Below, in pieces: positions 33,970-43,132 of a stretch of 64,000 nucleotides of DNA. The position numbers and the translations under genes are program-made. The notes below the pieces were generated by a model that was given only the letters and a program-made list of their open reading frames with translations, searched no databases and was not told where the DNA came from. Source of the stretch: CALKJU01 sp046349355 (GTDB lineage: Bacteria > Pseudomonadota > Alphaproteobacteria > Geminicoccales > Geminicoccaceae); contig JAXMCM010000020.1 in assembly GCA_046349355.1 (NCBI GenBank), positions 1-64,000 on the forward strand, in the 5' to 3' direction. The first letter of the stretch is position 1. Each line of letters starts with the position of its first letter.

Positions 33970-35453
33970 GCGCCCGCTTCGGCGCCGCCGCGGCGCAAAC
34001 CGGGGCCCAGGTCCTCGTCAGCCTCGCCGGCTACGCCACGGTCGTCATTCTCGGCCGCGAGCTGGGACCGGCGCTGTTCGGCGCCTACAGCGTCGTCTAC
34101 TCGGTCCTCCTCGCCGTCGAGACGCTGGGGCGGCTGGGTATCCCGCAGGCGATCAACAAGCTCGTGGCCGAGGAGCCCGATGGCTCGCTGCGCGCCGGCC
34201 GCGCCGGCATCACCGTCGGGATGCTGGTGTTCGGCACGCTGTTCGTCGCCTTCTTCCTGCTGTCGCCCTGGCTCGCCCGCTGGTTCAACATCGATGACGG
34301 CGGCCACAGCTTCCGCGTCGCCTCGCTCGACATCCCGTTCTTCGGGCTGTTCTTCATCGTCAACGCGATCCTCAACGGCCGCCAGCGCTTCCTCGCGGTC
34401 GCCGTCGTCAACGGCATCTACGCACTCATCAAGGCGCTCGGAATCATGGCGCTGGCAGCCGCCGACAGGACTTCGGTCGACGGCGCGCTGCTGATCAACG
34501 CGCTGGGTTCCGCGGTCGCGCTCGGCATCGCTGCCGTGATGACCGGCGCCGGGACCTGGCGACCGTCCTTCGACGGGTCGCGGCCGCTGCTCCGCCTCGC
34601 GGTCCCGGTTACCCTGCGTGCCCTGGGCTCGCAGCTGCTGACCAGCATCGGCCTCTGGTCGCTCGCCTTCGCCGGCGCCGCTGTCGCCGGCGACGCCAAG
34701 GGCCTGTTCGCCGCGGCGCTGAGCCTCGCCCGCCTGCCCAACGTGGTGGCGCTGGGCATCACCGGCGTCGTCCTGTCGTCGATGTCGCGGGCTCTGGCGC
34801 GCGAAGGCCGCGAGGCCGCCGTCGCCGGCTTCCGGCCGATGGCCAAGCTGATGCTGGCGATCCTCGTCCCGTCCGCGGCGATCATGGCGCTCGAGGCGGG
34901 TCCGCTCCTCGAACTGCTGCTGTCGCCAAACTACGTTGGCGCAGCGCCCGAGCTGCGCGTGCTCGCCGTCGGCCTCGGTCTCGGCTTCACGCTGGCGATC
35001 ACGCTTTCTGCGGCCTTGGTCGCCTGCTCGGCGGCCGACGATGCGGCGGTGATGAGCATGGCCGGAGGCGTCCTCGCCACGGCGATCTCGCTGGCGCTGG
35101 CGGCCCCGCTCGGGGGCCAGGGCGCCGCGTGGGGCACGCTCGCCGGCTGCGCGGTCGCCGCCATTGGCTGCGGCTGGCGGCTATGGGTCCGGCTCGGGCC
35201 ATGGCTGACGGCCAGCGACGCCGTCCGCATCGTCGTGCTCACCGTCGGGGTCAGCGTCCTTTCGGTGATCCTGCCGGGGCAGGGTCTGTGGCTGCTGGGC
35301 GAGCTGGCCGTCATCGGGCTGGCCTATCTCGCCCTGTTGCCACTCACCGGCCTGCTGCGCCTTAGTGACCTCAGGCGGGCGAGCGGGCGAGGACGAGGCG
35401 GCCCCGGCGGGCCCGGACCGGCCGCTGCTGCGAGCGGGCCCGACGAGCCGTGA
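33966..35453 (+). CDS. Polysaccharide flippase / oligosaccharide exporter (MATE/Wzx-like)
   Basis: The 495-residue integral membrane protein has about twelve to fourteen hydrophobic segments, beginning with QTGAQVLVSLAGYATVVILGRELGPALFG, which is typical of Wzx/RfbX flippases. These move lipid-linked glycans across the inner membrane. No glycosyltransferases are adjacent, so the substrate is unclear. The GTG start overlaps the CLC stop (GTGA). The Gly/Pro/Ala-rich C-terminal tail overlaps the convergent phosphodiesterase gene by 83 bp. Confidence 0.82.
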   Translation: MSARFGAAAAQTGAQVLVSLAGYATVVILGRELGPALFGAYSVVYSVLLAVETLGRLGIPQAINKLVAEEPDGSLRAGRAGITVGMLVFGTLFVAFFLLSPWLARWFNIDDGGHSFRVASLDIPFFGLFFIVNAILNGRQRFLAVAVVNGIYALIKALGIMALAAADRTSVDGALLINALGSAVALGIAAVMTGAGTWRPSFDGSRPLLRLAVPVTLRALGSQLLTSIGLWSLAFAGAAVAGDAKGLFAAALSLARLPNVVALGITGVVLSSMSRALAREGREAAVAGFRPMAKLMLAILVPSAAIMALEAGPLLELLLSPNYVGAAPELRVLAVGLGLGFTLAITLSAALVACSAADDAAVMSMAGGVLATAISLALAAPLGGQGAAWGTLAGCAVAAIGCGWRLWVRLGPWLTASDAVRIVVLTVGVSVLSVILPGQGLWLLGELAVIGLAYLALLPLTGLLRLSDLRRASGRGRGGPGGPGPAAAASGPDEP

Positions 35454-36990
35454 CCCGACGACGGCCGGGACGGCTGTCGCCTGGCGCGGCCTCGGCCGGC
35501 TCCTGCTGCAGGTCGAGGCCGAAATGCCCGGCGACGGCGGCGGCGACGTCGATCACGGTCGGCTCGTCACCGGCGAAGTCGGCGTCGGCGACGAGCCAGC
35601 CCGAAGTGCGGTGATTGCCTGAGCGGCCAGAGGTGAGGCGCCGGCCACGCTCCCAACGCAGCGTCGAGCCATCGGGCAGGCGGACCCCGGAGCTGGTGCT
35701 CAACGATGCCCCTTCCCGCCACTCGACGACAAGGTCCGGCAGGTAGGAGCGGTAGCGGGCATGGTCCGGCACCATGCGGAGCGGCTGGTGCACCGAGGCA
35801 ACCAGGGGGCTGCCGTCGTCGACGACGGTCAGCGAGCGCAACGAACTCTCCAGCGAGGTCAGCAAATCCTCGTAGGCGGGCCCGGGCTCGACGATGCCCT
35901 GCCGGTCGCGGCCCGCGAGGTTGACGCGAACCAGGCCACTCAGCTCAGCCGGCACGGCGAAGGCGCGGGTCTTGCTCCAGTCGTGCATGCGCGAGGTCCA
36001 GGCCGAGCCGAGGGCTTTGCTGACCGGACGGGGCAGCATCTGGCTCGCCCGCATCACCAGCGTATTGCGGCGCATGTGGTCGACATGCGCCCGCCAGCCG
36101 GACCGCGAGCGGCCGATTCGCGCCTCGGGCAGCCGCCGAAGGAGCTGCGGCACGAGCTCGGTCCAGCCAGGATTCGGGCCCATGCCGTGCAGCGCGAAGA
36201 CGACCAGCCTCGCCCCGGCCGGCGCAGCAGCGGCGACCCGGCCAACAGCGAGATCGAGGGCCGCGTAGACCGCATCGAGCGTCCCCTCGAGGGCAACCCG
36301 CTCCTCGACCGCGAGCTCGGCCGTATCGAGCTGCGACAGATCCCAGAGGTAGTGGCCGACCCGATGCACCGAGCCAAACACCGCGGCGAACAGATCGAAG
36401 CGTTCGCGCTGGAGCAGCCAGACGATGATCTCGGCGAATTGCTCGATCGAGTCCATCGCGGCACGGCGCAGCGCCAGCATGTCGACGGCACGCTGCGGGC
36501 CGTAGACCTCCTTGGGCAACCTCGGCTTGCCGACCCGTGCCTCGAGCTCTGCCAGCAGGGAAGCCGGGCGGGCCGTGGTCTCTTCCGGATCGTGGGTTTG
36601 CCAGCCATTGAGGTAGAGCCCCGGAAACTCCGGACCCGGGTCCGGCGCCTGCGGCACGTCGAGGATGGCGATCCTCGCCCCCTTCGCCGCGAGTTGCTTC
36701 CAGAAGGGCTCGAGGCGGAGCCAACTGCGGCTCGACGGCTCGACTCGTCCGTTCTCGGGCCGCCATTGCTTGCGGAAGAACCAGCCATGTTCGCCGACCG
36801 GCGCACCGTTGACGAAGCTGCGCCAGAGGCCGTCGGGGAAACCGGGAATGTCCGGGTCGACGGAGCGGAGCGGCTTATTGCCGAGCAGCCGTGCGAGATT
36901 GGGCATACGCCCGTCGCCGAGGCGCGGCGCCAGTTCGCGCGCCTCGAGCGCATCGAGGCCGATCAGCAGGAGCGGTCCGGACTGCGTCAT
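35371..36990 (-). CDS. Type I phosphodiesterase/nucleotide pyrophosphatase-like protein (alkaline phosphatase superfamily)
   Basis: This 539-residue protein begins with LLLIGLDALEARELAPRLGDGRMPNLARLL, the metal-binding opening of the PF01663 group. SVHRVGHYLWD and VVFALHGMGPN follow, where family members carry the second metal set (usually SDHG; here ALHG). It may hydrolyse phosphodiesters, but the altered second site makes activity uncertain. There is no signal peptide. The C-terminal 27 residues, all Arg/Ser/Pro-rich, are encoded antisense to the flippase tail. The ATG at 36990 is the first before the conserved opening. Confidence 0.72.
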   Translation of the reverse strand: MTQSGPLLLIGLDALEARELAPRLGDGRMPNLARLLGNKPLRSVDPDIPGFPDGLWRSFVNGAPVGEHGWFFRKQWRPENGRVEPSSRSWLRLEPFWKQLAAKGARIAILDVPQAPDPGPEFPGLYLNGWQTHDPEETTARPASLLAELEARVGKPRLPKEVYGPQRAVDMLALRRAAMDSIEQFAEIIVWLLQRERFDLFAAVFGSVHRVGHYLWDLSQLDTAELAVEERVALEGTLDAVYAALDLAVGRVAAAAPAGARLVVFALHGMGPNPGWTELVPQLLRRLPEARIGRSRSGWRAHVDHMRRNTLVMRASQMLPRPVSKALGSAWTSRMHDWSKTRAFAVPAELSGLVRVNLAGRDRQGIVEPGPAYEDLLTSLESSLRSLTVVDDGSPLVASVHQPLRMVPDHARYRSYLPDLVVEWREGASLSTSSGVRLPDGSTLRWERGRRLTSGRSGNHRTSGWLVADADFAGDEPTVIDVAAAVAGHFGLDLQQEPAEAAPGDSRPGRRRVTARRARSQQRPVRARRGRLVLARSPA

Positions 36991-37167
36991 CTGACTGGCG
37001 TTCCCACGTTCCGCGGCACGTCGAGGTTCCGCTTCCCCGACGTCTCCAAGCAATGATTGTTCCGCTGCAACCGCGAACAACCGGAGCTGTTCCGCAACCT
37101 GCCCGCCTGCGTCACTATTGCCGCAGGTCGAGGCACTTTTGTCACCCCTGCGCGCCGCCACGCCGCG

Positions 37168-37195
37168 TTGACGCTGCCCGGTCGACCGATAGTAT
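37168..37195 (+). promoter_or_regulatory. Promoter of sdhCDAB
   Basis: TTGACG (37168-37173), a 16-nt spacer and TAGTAT (37190-37195) lie 62 bp upstream of the sdhC ATG. The 267-bp intergenic region before sdhC shows no other clear signal. The architecture matches the promoter at 19351-19378. Confidence 0.65.
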
Positions 37196-37257
37196 CTCGC
37201 ACGCGCAAAAAACCGGGCCCCGGCCCCGGCCGAGGCGCGGGCCCGAAGGAGAGCAGC

Positions 37258-37644
37258 ATGGCGCAAGCCGGTCGACCGCTGTCGCCGCACCTGCAGATCT
37301 ATCGCTGGTACCTGTCGATGGCGCTGTCCATCGCCCACCGGGTCACCGGTGTCGGCATGGTGCTGGGCCTCGTCCTGCTCACCTGGTGGCTCGTCGCCCT
37401 GGCCTCCGGGGCCGACTACTTCGCCATGGTCCAGGCGGTGATGCACAATCCGCTCGGCGGCCTGATCCTGTTCGCCTTCACCTTCGCGCTGTTCCTCCAC
37501 ACCACGACCGGCATCCGCCATCTCGCCTGGGACTTCGGCTACGGCTTCGAGAAGGGCCAGGCCCACCAGAGCGGCATCGTCGCCATCGTCGCCGCCGCCG
37601 TGCTGACGGTGCTGCTGTGGCTCGTCGTGCTGATCGCCGGCTGA
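37258..37644 (+). CDS. sdhC: Succinate dehydrogenase cytochrome b556 subunit
   Basis: A 128-residue membrane anchor with three helices. RPLSPHLQIYRWYLSMALSIAHRVTG carries the SdhC signature Ser and Arg of the quinone site, and HTTTGIRHLAWD carries the haem-ligand histidine region. It anchors the succinate dehydrogenase complex (complex II) in the inner membrane. GAAGGAGAGC is a strong ribosome site for the ATG at 37258. First gene of sdhCDAB. Confidence 0.95.
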   Translation: MAQAGRPLSPHLQIYRWYLSMALSIAHRVTGVGMVLGLVLLTWWLVALASGADYFAMVQAVMHNPLGGLILFAFTFALFLHTTTGIRHLAWDFGYGFEKGQAHQSGIVAIVAAAVLTVLLWLVVLIAG

Positions 37645-37655
37645 GGACGACCACC

Positions 37656-38030
37656 ATGCAGAGCGCCTCGACCTCGCCCCGGAACCGCGGCTCCGCCCGT
37701 ACCGGCGTCGAGCACTGGAAGATCCAGCGGCTGACGGCGATCGCCGGCGTGCTGCTGCTGGTCTGGTTCATCATCAGCGCCATCGCGCTGGCCGGCAGCG
37801 ACTACGCCGCCGCCCGTGCGTGGCTGGCGCACCCCTTCAACGCGACGATGATGCTGCTCACGGTGGTGGCCATGTTCTGGCATGCCAGGCTCGGGCTGCA
37901 GGTCGTCATCGAGGACTACGTGCATCACGAGGGCGCCAAGGTGGCGTTGCTGATCGCCGTGAACTTCGCCGTCTTCCTGTTCGGCGGCCTCGCGGCGGTT
38001 TCGGTCCTCAAGGTTGCGCTCGGGAGCTGA
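37656..38030 (+). CDS. sdhD: Succinate dehydrogenase hydrophobic anchor subunit
   Basis: The 124-residue second anchor has three membrane helices. The segments VEHWKIQRLTAIAGVLLLVWF and FWHARLGLQVVIEDYVHHEG match alphaproteobacterial SdhD, with the haem ligand in FWHARLG and the quinone-site DY. It lies 11 bp after sdhC and 4 bp before sdhA. Confidence 0.95.
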   Translation: MQSASTSPRNRGSARTGVEHWKIQRLTAIAGVLLLVWFIISAIALAGSDYAAARAWLAHPFNATMMLLTVVAMFWHARLGLQVVIEDYVHHEGAKVALLIAVNFAVFLFGGLAAVSVLKVALGS

Positions 38031-38034
38031 CGAG

Positions 38035-39822
38035 ATGGCCGAAGCCTATCCGATCACCGACCACTTCTTCGATTGCGTCGTCGTCGGCGCCGGGGGCTCC
38101 GGCCTGCGTGCCGCCGTCGGCATGGTCGAGGCCGGCCTGTCGGTCGCCTGCGTGACCAAGGTCTACCCGACGCGCTCGCACACCGTGGCGGCCCAGGGCG
38201 GCATCAATGCCGCGCTCGGCAACATGAACGACGATGACTGGCGCTTTCACATGTACGACACCGTCAAGGGGTCGGACTGGCTGGGCGACCAGGACGCCAT
38301 CGAGTACATGACGAAGAACGCGCCCGCCGCGGTCATCGAGCTCGAGCATTACGGGGTACCGTTCTCGCGCACCCCCGAGGGCAAGATCTACCAGCGCGCC
38401 TTCGGCGGCCAGTCGGTCAACTTCGGCAAGGGCCAGGCCTACCGCACCTGCGCCGCCGCCGATCGCACCGGCCACGTCATCCTGCATACGCTGTTCCAGC
38501 AGGCGCTGCGCAACAAGGTGCAGTTCTTCCACGAGTACTTCGCCCTCGACCTGCTGATGGAGGAGGAGTCCTGCATCGGCATCATCGCGATGCGGATCGA
38601 GGACGGCTCGCTGCACCGCTTCTATGCCCAGCAGACCTGCCTCGCGACCGGCGGCTACGGCCGGGTCTACTTCTCGGCCACGTCGGCGCACACCTGCACC
38701 GGCGACGGCAACGCGATGGTGCTGCGCGCCGGCCTGCCGCTGCAGGACATGGAGTTCGTGCAGTTCCACCCGACCGGCATCTACGGCGCCGGCTGCCTGA
38801 TCACCGAGGGTTCGCGCGGCGAGGGCGGCTACCTGACCAACGCCGAGGGCGAGCGCTTCATGGAGCGCTATGCCCCCACGGCCAAGGACCTCGCCTCGCG
38901 CGACGTCGTCAGCCGGGCGATGACCATCGAGATCAACGAGGGTCGCGGCTGCGGTCCGGGCAAGGACCATATCCACCTGCACCTCGAGCATCTCGATCCG
39001 AAGCTGCTGCACGAGCGGCTGCCGGGCATCTCCGAGACCGCCCGGATCTTCGCCGGCGTCGACGTGACCAAGCAGCCGATCCCGGTCGTGCCGACCTGCC
39101 ACTACAACATGGGCGGCATCCCGACGAACCATCTCACCGAGGTGGTCCGCCCGCGCAACGGCAACCCGGACGACGTCGTGCACGGCCTGATGGCCGTCGG
39201 CGAGGCCGCCTGCACCTCGGTGCACGGCGCCAACCGTCTCGGCGGCAACTCGCTCATCGACCTCGTCGTCTTCGGCCGCGCCGCGGCGCATCGCGCCAGC
39301 GAGCTCGTCCAGCCCGGCAGCGCCAGCCGCAACGGCGGCAAGGCTTCGACGGAGAAGGCGCTCGACCGCCTCGACCGCGTGCGCCACGCCTCCGGCAGCA
39401 TGGGTACGGGCGAGATCCGCTTGAACATGCAGCGGACGATGCAGAAGTATGCGAGCGTGTTCCGCGAAGGACCGTCGCTCGAGACCGGCTGCAAGGGTCT
39501 CGACGAGGTCGCCGCCAGCCTTGGCGAGTTGCGCGTCCAGGATCGCTCGAAGGTCTGGAACAGCGACGTGGTCGAGGCCCTCGAGCTGCAGAACCTGATG
39601 CTGCAGGCCGTGGCAACGATGTACTCGGCCGCCTACCGCACCGAGAGCCGCGGCGCGCACGCGCGCGAGGACTTCCCCGAGCGCGACGACGCCAACTGGA
39701 TGAAGCACACCCTGTCCTGGGTGAACGAGCACCATCGCACCGAGATCGAGGACCGCCCGGTGCACGCCTACACGCTGACCAACGACGTGCAGCCGGTGCC
39801 GCCGGCCAAGCGCGTCTACTGA
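38035..39822 (+). CDS. sdhA: Succinate dehydrogenase flavoprotein subunit
   Basis: This 595-residue subunit binds FAD at GAGGSGLRAAVG near the N-terminus and attaches it covalently at the His of RSHTVAAQGGINAAL. Active-site segments FHPTGIYGAG and GSRGEGGYL and the RLGGNSLIDLVVFGR motif are intact. It oxidises succinate to fumarate in the TCA cycle and passes electrons to SdhB. Length and order are standard. Confidence 0.97.
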   Translation: MAEAYPITDHFFDCVVVGAGGSGLRAAVGMVEAGLSVACVTKVYPTRSHTVAAQGGINAALGNMNDDDWRFHMYDTVKGSDWLGDQDAIEYMTKNAPAAVIELEHYGVPFSRTPEGKIYQRAFGGQSVNFGKGQAYRTCAAADRTGHVILHTLFQQALRNKVQFFHEYFALDLLMEEESCIGIIAMRIEDGSLHRFYAQQTCLATGGYGRVYFSATSAHTCTGDGNAMVLRAGLPLQDMEFVQFHPTGIYGAGCLITEGSRGEGGYLTNAEGERFMERYAPTAKDLASRDVVSRAMTIEINEGRGCGPGKDHIHLHLEHLDPKLLHERLPGISETARIFAGVDVTKQPIPVVPTCHYNMGGIPTNHLTEVVRPRNGNPDDVVHGLMAVGEAACTSVHGANRLGGNSLIDLVVFGRAAAHRASELVQPGSASRNGGKASTEKALDRLDRVRHASGSMGTGEIRLNMQRTMQKYASVFREGPSLETGCKGLDEVAASLGELRVQDRSKVWNSDVVEALELQNLMLQAVATMYSAAYRTESRGAHAREDFPERDDANWMKHTLSWVNEHHRTEIEDRPVHAYTLTNDVQPVPPAKRVY

Positions 39823-39844
39823 GTCTGGCCCTGGAGCCCTGCCG

Positions 39845-40624
39845 ATGGCCGAGTTCGCGCTGCCCGCCAATTCCAAGGTGAAGCCCGGCAAGACGCACGC
39901 CGGCAAGCCCGGCGCGCAGAAGCCGCGCAAGTTCCGCATCTACCGCTACGATCCCGAGGAGGGCCAGAACCCGCGGGTCGACACCTACGAGGTCGACCTC
40001 GCCGACTGCGGCCCGATGGTGCTCGACGCCCTGATCAAGCTGAAGGGCGAGGTCGACAGCTCGCTGACCTTCCGCCGCTCCTGCCGCGAGGGCATCTGCG
40101 GCTCGTGCGCGATGAACATCGACGGGCACAACACCCTCGCCTGCACCAAGGCGATCGATGAGGTGAAGGGCGACGTCGCGATCTACCCGCTGCCGCACAT
40201 GCCGGTGATCCGCGATCTGGTCGTCGACTTCACCCGGTTCTGGTCGCAGTACGAATCGATCCAGCCCTGGCTGCAGACGGTTTCCGCCGACCCGGAGCGC
40301 GAGCGGCTGCAGTCGCCCGAGGACCGCGCCAAGCTCGACGGACTCTACGAATGCATCCTTTGCGCGTCTTGCAGCACCGCCTGTCCTAGCTATTGGTGGA
40401 ATGGCGATCGTTACCTCGGCCCCGCGGCGCTCTTGCAGTCCTACCGGTTCATCATCGACTCGCGCGACGAGGCGACCGGGGATCGCCTGGACGATCTGGA
40501 AGACCCGTTCAAGCTCTACCGCTGCCACACCATCATGAACTGCACGAATACGTGCCCGAAGGGATTGAATCCTGCGAAGGCCATCGGCGAGATCAAGAAG
40601 CTGATAGTTGAACGCAAGCTTTGA
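39845..40624 (+). CDS. sdhB: Succinate dehydrogenase iron-sulfur subunit
   Basis: The 259-residue protein carries three Fe-S clusters: the [2Fe-2S] set CREGICGSC...C, the [4Fe-4S] set CILCASCSTACP, and the [3Fe-4S] set CHTIMNCTNTCPKG. It passes electrons from SdhA to quinone at SdhC/D. A Lys/Gly-rich N-terminal extension (KVKPGKTHAGKPG) is seen in alphaproteobacterial homologues. Last gene of the operon; a terminator follows 94 bp later. Confidence 0.97.
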   Translation: MAEFALPANSKVKPGKTHAGKPGAQKPRKFRIYRYDPEEGQNPRVDTYEVDLADCGPMVLDALIKLKGEVDSSLTFRRSCREGICGSCAMNIDGHNTLACTKAIDEVKGDVAIYPLPHMPVIRDLVVDFTRFWSQYESIQPWLQTVSADPERERLQSPEDRAKLDGLYECILCASCSTACPSYWWNGDRYLGPAALLQSYRFIIDSRDEATGDRLDDLEDPFKLYRCHTIMNCTNTCPKGLNPAKAIGEIKKLIVERKL

Positions 40625-40717
40625 TCTTCGCCGAATCATGGTCTAGGCGCGACGCCATGTCGCGGTAGGATAACGCCCATAACGAGGCGCAAGCCCACAC
40701 ACGCAGGTCCGATCTGG

Positions 40718-40745
40718 AAGGAGGCTGTCATGGCCTCCTTTTTTT
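40718..40745 (+). terminator. Rho-independent terminator of sdhCDAB
   Basis: A perfect 8-bp stem AAGGAGGC (40718-40725) / GCCTCCTT (40733-40740) with a 7-nt loop is followed by TTTTT (40741-40745). It is the best terminator in the window. It overlaps the stop codon and last codons of the convergent channel gene. Confidence 0.9.
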
Positions 40746-41345
40746 CGTTCCCGCCGCGAAGATCGTACCGACCAGGACATCCCGTCGGTGACCTCGATCA
40801 ATCCAGGCAGCCTGGCCCGTGCCGACCGAGGCCGGAGCTTCGTCCGCCCGGCCGGCATCCAGGCCGAGTGCGCGCTCGCCACCGTCCGGCGGCAGCCGGC
40901 GCTCGGCGCGAGGGGCGCTGCGCGTGCGCCAGTAGCGGTCGACCTCGAGATGGACGAACGAGGCCGACCAGCCGAGCAGCAGCATCCCGTTGAGCGGCTC
41001 GAAGCTGGCGATCAGCCGCATCGGTCCCGTCGGCAGGATGTCGCCGAAGCCGAGGGTGGTGAAGGTCTCGGCCGAGAAGTAGAGGAACTCGAGGTTCGTC
41101 CCGTCGACGTCGCCGCGCAGCTGGCCGAGATGGAGATGATCGGCCGCCAGCCAGATCGCCCCGGCATAGGTCGCGATCTCCAGCAGATGCAGGCCGAAGA
41201 TGCCGACGAGCACGCCCGGGATGACCAGCCGGACATGCCGGCCGGCATGCCGGGCCGTCAGGCCGGCGATACCGAGAAGGCCCGTCTGGTGCAGCAGCAC
41301 CGTCGACAGGCCCAGGACCATGCAGATCGCGATGGACAGGAGCAA
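40728..41345 (-). CDS. Potassium channel-like membrane protein (Ion_trans_2 pore)
   Basis: This 205-residue protein has membrane segments at about 1-27, 38-68 and 105-128, with a pore loop containing the K+ filter-like TTLGFGD (96-102). The filter reads GFGD, a variant of GYGD seen in many prokaryotic two-TM channels. The C-terminal 70 residues are soluble and Arg-rich. It probably forms a tetrameric inner-membrane cation channel. Its stop is inside the sdh terminator on the opposite strand. Confidence 0.75.
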   Translation of the reverse strand: MLLSIAICMVLGLSTVLLHQTGLLGIAGLTARHAGRHVRLVIPGVLVGIFGLHLLEIATYAGAIWLAADHLHLGQLRGDVDGTNLEFLYFSAETFTTLGFGDILPTGPMRLIASFEPLNGMLLLGWSASFVHLEVDRYWRTRSAPRAERRLPPDGGERALGLDAGRADEAPASVGTGQAAWIDRGHRRDVLVGTIFAAGTKKRRP

Positions 41346-41438
41346 GCTCGCCGGCCTTCCGCGGTGACTCGACGGACGGACGCTATCACGCCCGCGCCGG
41401 CCGGCACGTGAAGAAGCCGTAACGGACGGGACGAAGCC

Positions 41439-42269
41439 TCAGGCGGCGGGCCGCTCGACCAGCTCGATCTCGTAGTAGTCGGGCCAGCACTTGCCGGTGA
41501 CGATGAGGTTGCCCGTCCGCTCGTCGACGGCGATGCCGTTGAGCACGAACGGATAGGCGAGGCGCTGCGGATCGGGATTGAGGCCGCCGAGGTCGATCCA
41601 GCCCTCGATCCGCCCGCTGGTCGGGTCGATGATCGCGATGAACTCCGACTGCCAGACATTGGCGTAGAGCCGCCCGCCGGCATATTCGAGCTCGTTGAGG
41701 AAGCCGACCGGGCCCTGCGCATCGCTGACGTAGATCTGGCCCCGGACCTCGTGCGTCGCCGGGTCGACGAAGCGGATCGAGGACGACCCGTCGCTCTGCA
41801 GCAGGTGGCGGCCGTCGGTGGTCAGGCCCCAGCCCTGGCCGCTGTAGCGGAAGCCGCCGACGGGCTCGAGGGTCTGGGCGTTGCGGATGAAGCCGGTGTT
41901 CGACAGGTAGGTGAGCTGGTGAAGCTGGCCGGCATGGACGGTGATGCCCTCGCCGAAGTAGCGGCGCTCAAGCTTCGCCTCGCCGAGGATGCGACCGTCG
42001 GCGGGGTCGATCCGGCGGACCAGGGACAACCCGTAGCGGCCGGTGCTCTCGTAGAGAACACCGTCATGCATCACGAGACCCTCGGTGTAGGATGCGGTGT
42101 CGTGCGGAATGCGGCGCACGACCTTGAAGCCGTAGACCGGGATGCTGGTCTGGTCGACGACGCGCGAGCGTGGCACCTGCACGTACCAGCTGTCGTCGAC
42201 CTTCGGCCCGGCGCTGCAGCCCGCCAGTGCGGCCAGCAACGCCAGCGCCAGCCACCAACGTCCAGCCAT
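41439..42269 (-). CDS. Glutaminyl-peptide cyclotransferase-like lipoprotein (plant-type QC)
   Basis: The 276-residue protein starts with a lipoprotein signal (ALLAALAGC, lipid-accepting Cys18), so it is membrane-anchored outside the cytoplasm. The body is a five-bladed beta-propeller of the plant/bacterial glutaminyl cyclase type: IPHDTASYTEGLVMHDGVLYESTGRYG, ITVHAGQLHQLTYL, GFRYSGQGWGLTTDG, FLNELEYAGGRLYANVW and FVLNGIAVDERTGNLIVTGK are hallmark segments. These enzymes cyclise N-terminal glutamine to pyroglutamate. It lies 11 bp after the olsA stop on the same strand and may share its transcript. Confidence 0.87.
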   Translation of the reverse strand: MAGRWWLALALLAALAGCSAGPKVDDSWYVQVPRSRVVDQTSIPVYGFKVVRRIPHDTASYTEGLVMHDGVLYESTGRYGLSLVRRIDPADGRILGEAKLERRYFGEGITVHAGQLHQLTYLSNTGFIRNAQTLEPVGGFRYSGQGWGLTTDGRHLLQSDGSSSIRFVDPATHEVRGQIYVSDAQGPVGFLNELEYAGGRLYANVWQSEFIAIIDPTSGRIEGWIDLGGLNPDPQRLAYPFVLNGIAVDERTGNLIVTGKCWPDYYEIELVERPAA

Positions 42270-42280
42270 CGCGCTCGCCC

Positions 42281-43129
42281 TCAGCCGCCCCGTTCGTGCA
42301 CCTCCTCTAGCATGGGTCGCAGGGACGGGCATTCGGCGAGGATGCCGGCGGACACCGGGAGGTGCAGGGTCCCGAGCCGCCGTTCGACCGCCTCGTGCAG
42401 GTCGCGTCCGAGCCGCTTGCGGCTGGCGACGGCCCAGGAAAGCACCGGCTCGCCGAGGTCGACGACGATCTCGACGCCGGGCCCGGCCAGCACGCCCAGC
42501 AGGTGCGGCAGGAAGGTGGCGTCGCCGTACCAGGCATAGAGACTGCCGTTGCGGGCATCGACCGGCGTCCCGTCGGCGAGGCGGCGGTAGGCCAGCGTCA
42601 CCGGCTGCACCGCCACCGGCCGGTCGAGCACCCAGGGCTCGCAGACCGACAGCAGCGAGGTGCGGAACGGCAGCACCCGGCGGCCGTCCGTGCTGGTGCC
42701 CTCGGCGAAGAGGACGAACGACTCGCCGGCGCGCAGCCGGGCCGCCAGGGCATTGCGCTGGACCAGCGCGTCGAGCCGCCGGCGGCGGACGAAGAAGGTG
42801 CCGGAGAGCAGGCCGAGCTGGCCGAACAGCGGCCAGCCCGCGACCTCGGCCTTGGCGACGAAGGTGGCGTCGAGCAGCGCGCCGAGCACCGGGATGTCGA
42901 GATAGGAGACGTGGTTGGCGACGTAGAGCGTGGGGCAGGCGGCGAATGGCGTACCGGCGACACGCAGCCGGACGCCGAGGATGGCGCAGGTGGCCCGGCA
43001 CCAGAGCAGCGCCACCGGCCGGCCTCGTGCGAGCAGGCTCGCCAGCCCATAGACCGGGACCAGCAGCAGGGTGAGCGTCAGGAACGCGGCGCCGCGCCAG
43101 GCGGCCCGCAGCGGCGAGCCCGGGGGCAC
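42281..43129 (-). CDS. olsA: 1-acylglycerol-3-phosphate/lyso-ornithine-lipid O-acyltransferase (OlsA-like)
   Basis: A 282-residue PlsC-family acyltransferase. An N-terminal membrane helix (about 14-33) is followed by the catalytic HxxxxD motif as NHVSYLD (His73, Asp78). The phosphate-binding FAEGTSTDG (Glu143) and VQPVTLAY follow. The gene begins with GTG 3 bp after the stop of an olsB-like gene, the classical olsBA order, so the likely reaction is the second acylation forming ornithine lipid. PlsC activity on lysophosphatidate is the alternative. Confidence 0.85.
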   Translation of the reverse strand: MPPGSPLRAAWRGAAFLTLTLLLVPVYGLASLLARGRPVALLWCRATCAILGVRLRVAGTPFAACPTLYVANHVSYLDIPVLGALLDATFVAKAEVAGWPLFGQLGLLSGTFFVRRRRLDALVQRNALAARLRAGESFVLFAEGTSTDGRRVLPFRTSLLSVCEPWVLDRPVAVQPVTLAYRRLADGTPVDARNGSLYAWYGDATFLPHLLGVLAGPGVEIVVDLGEPVLSWAVASRKRLGRDLHEAVERRLGTLHLPVSAGILAECPSLRPMLEEVHERGG

Positions 43130-43132
43130 CGC

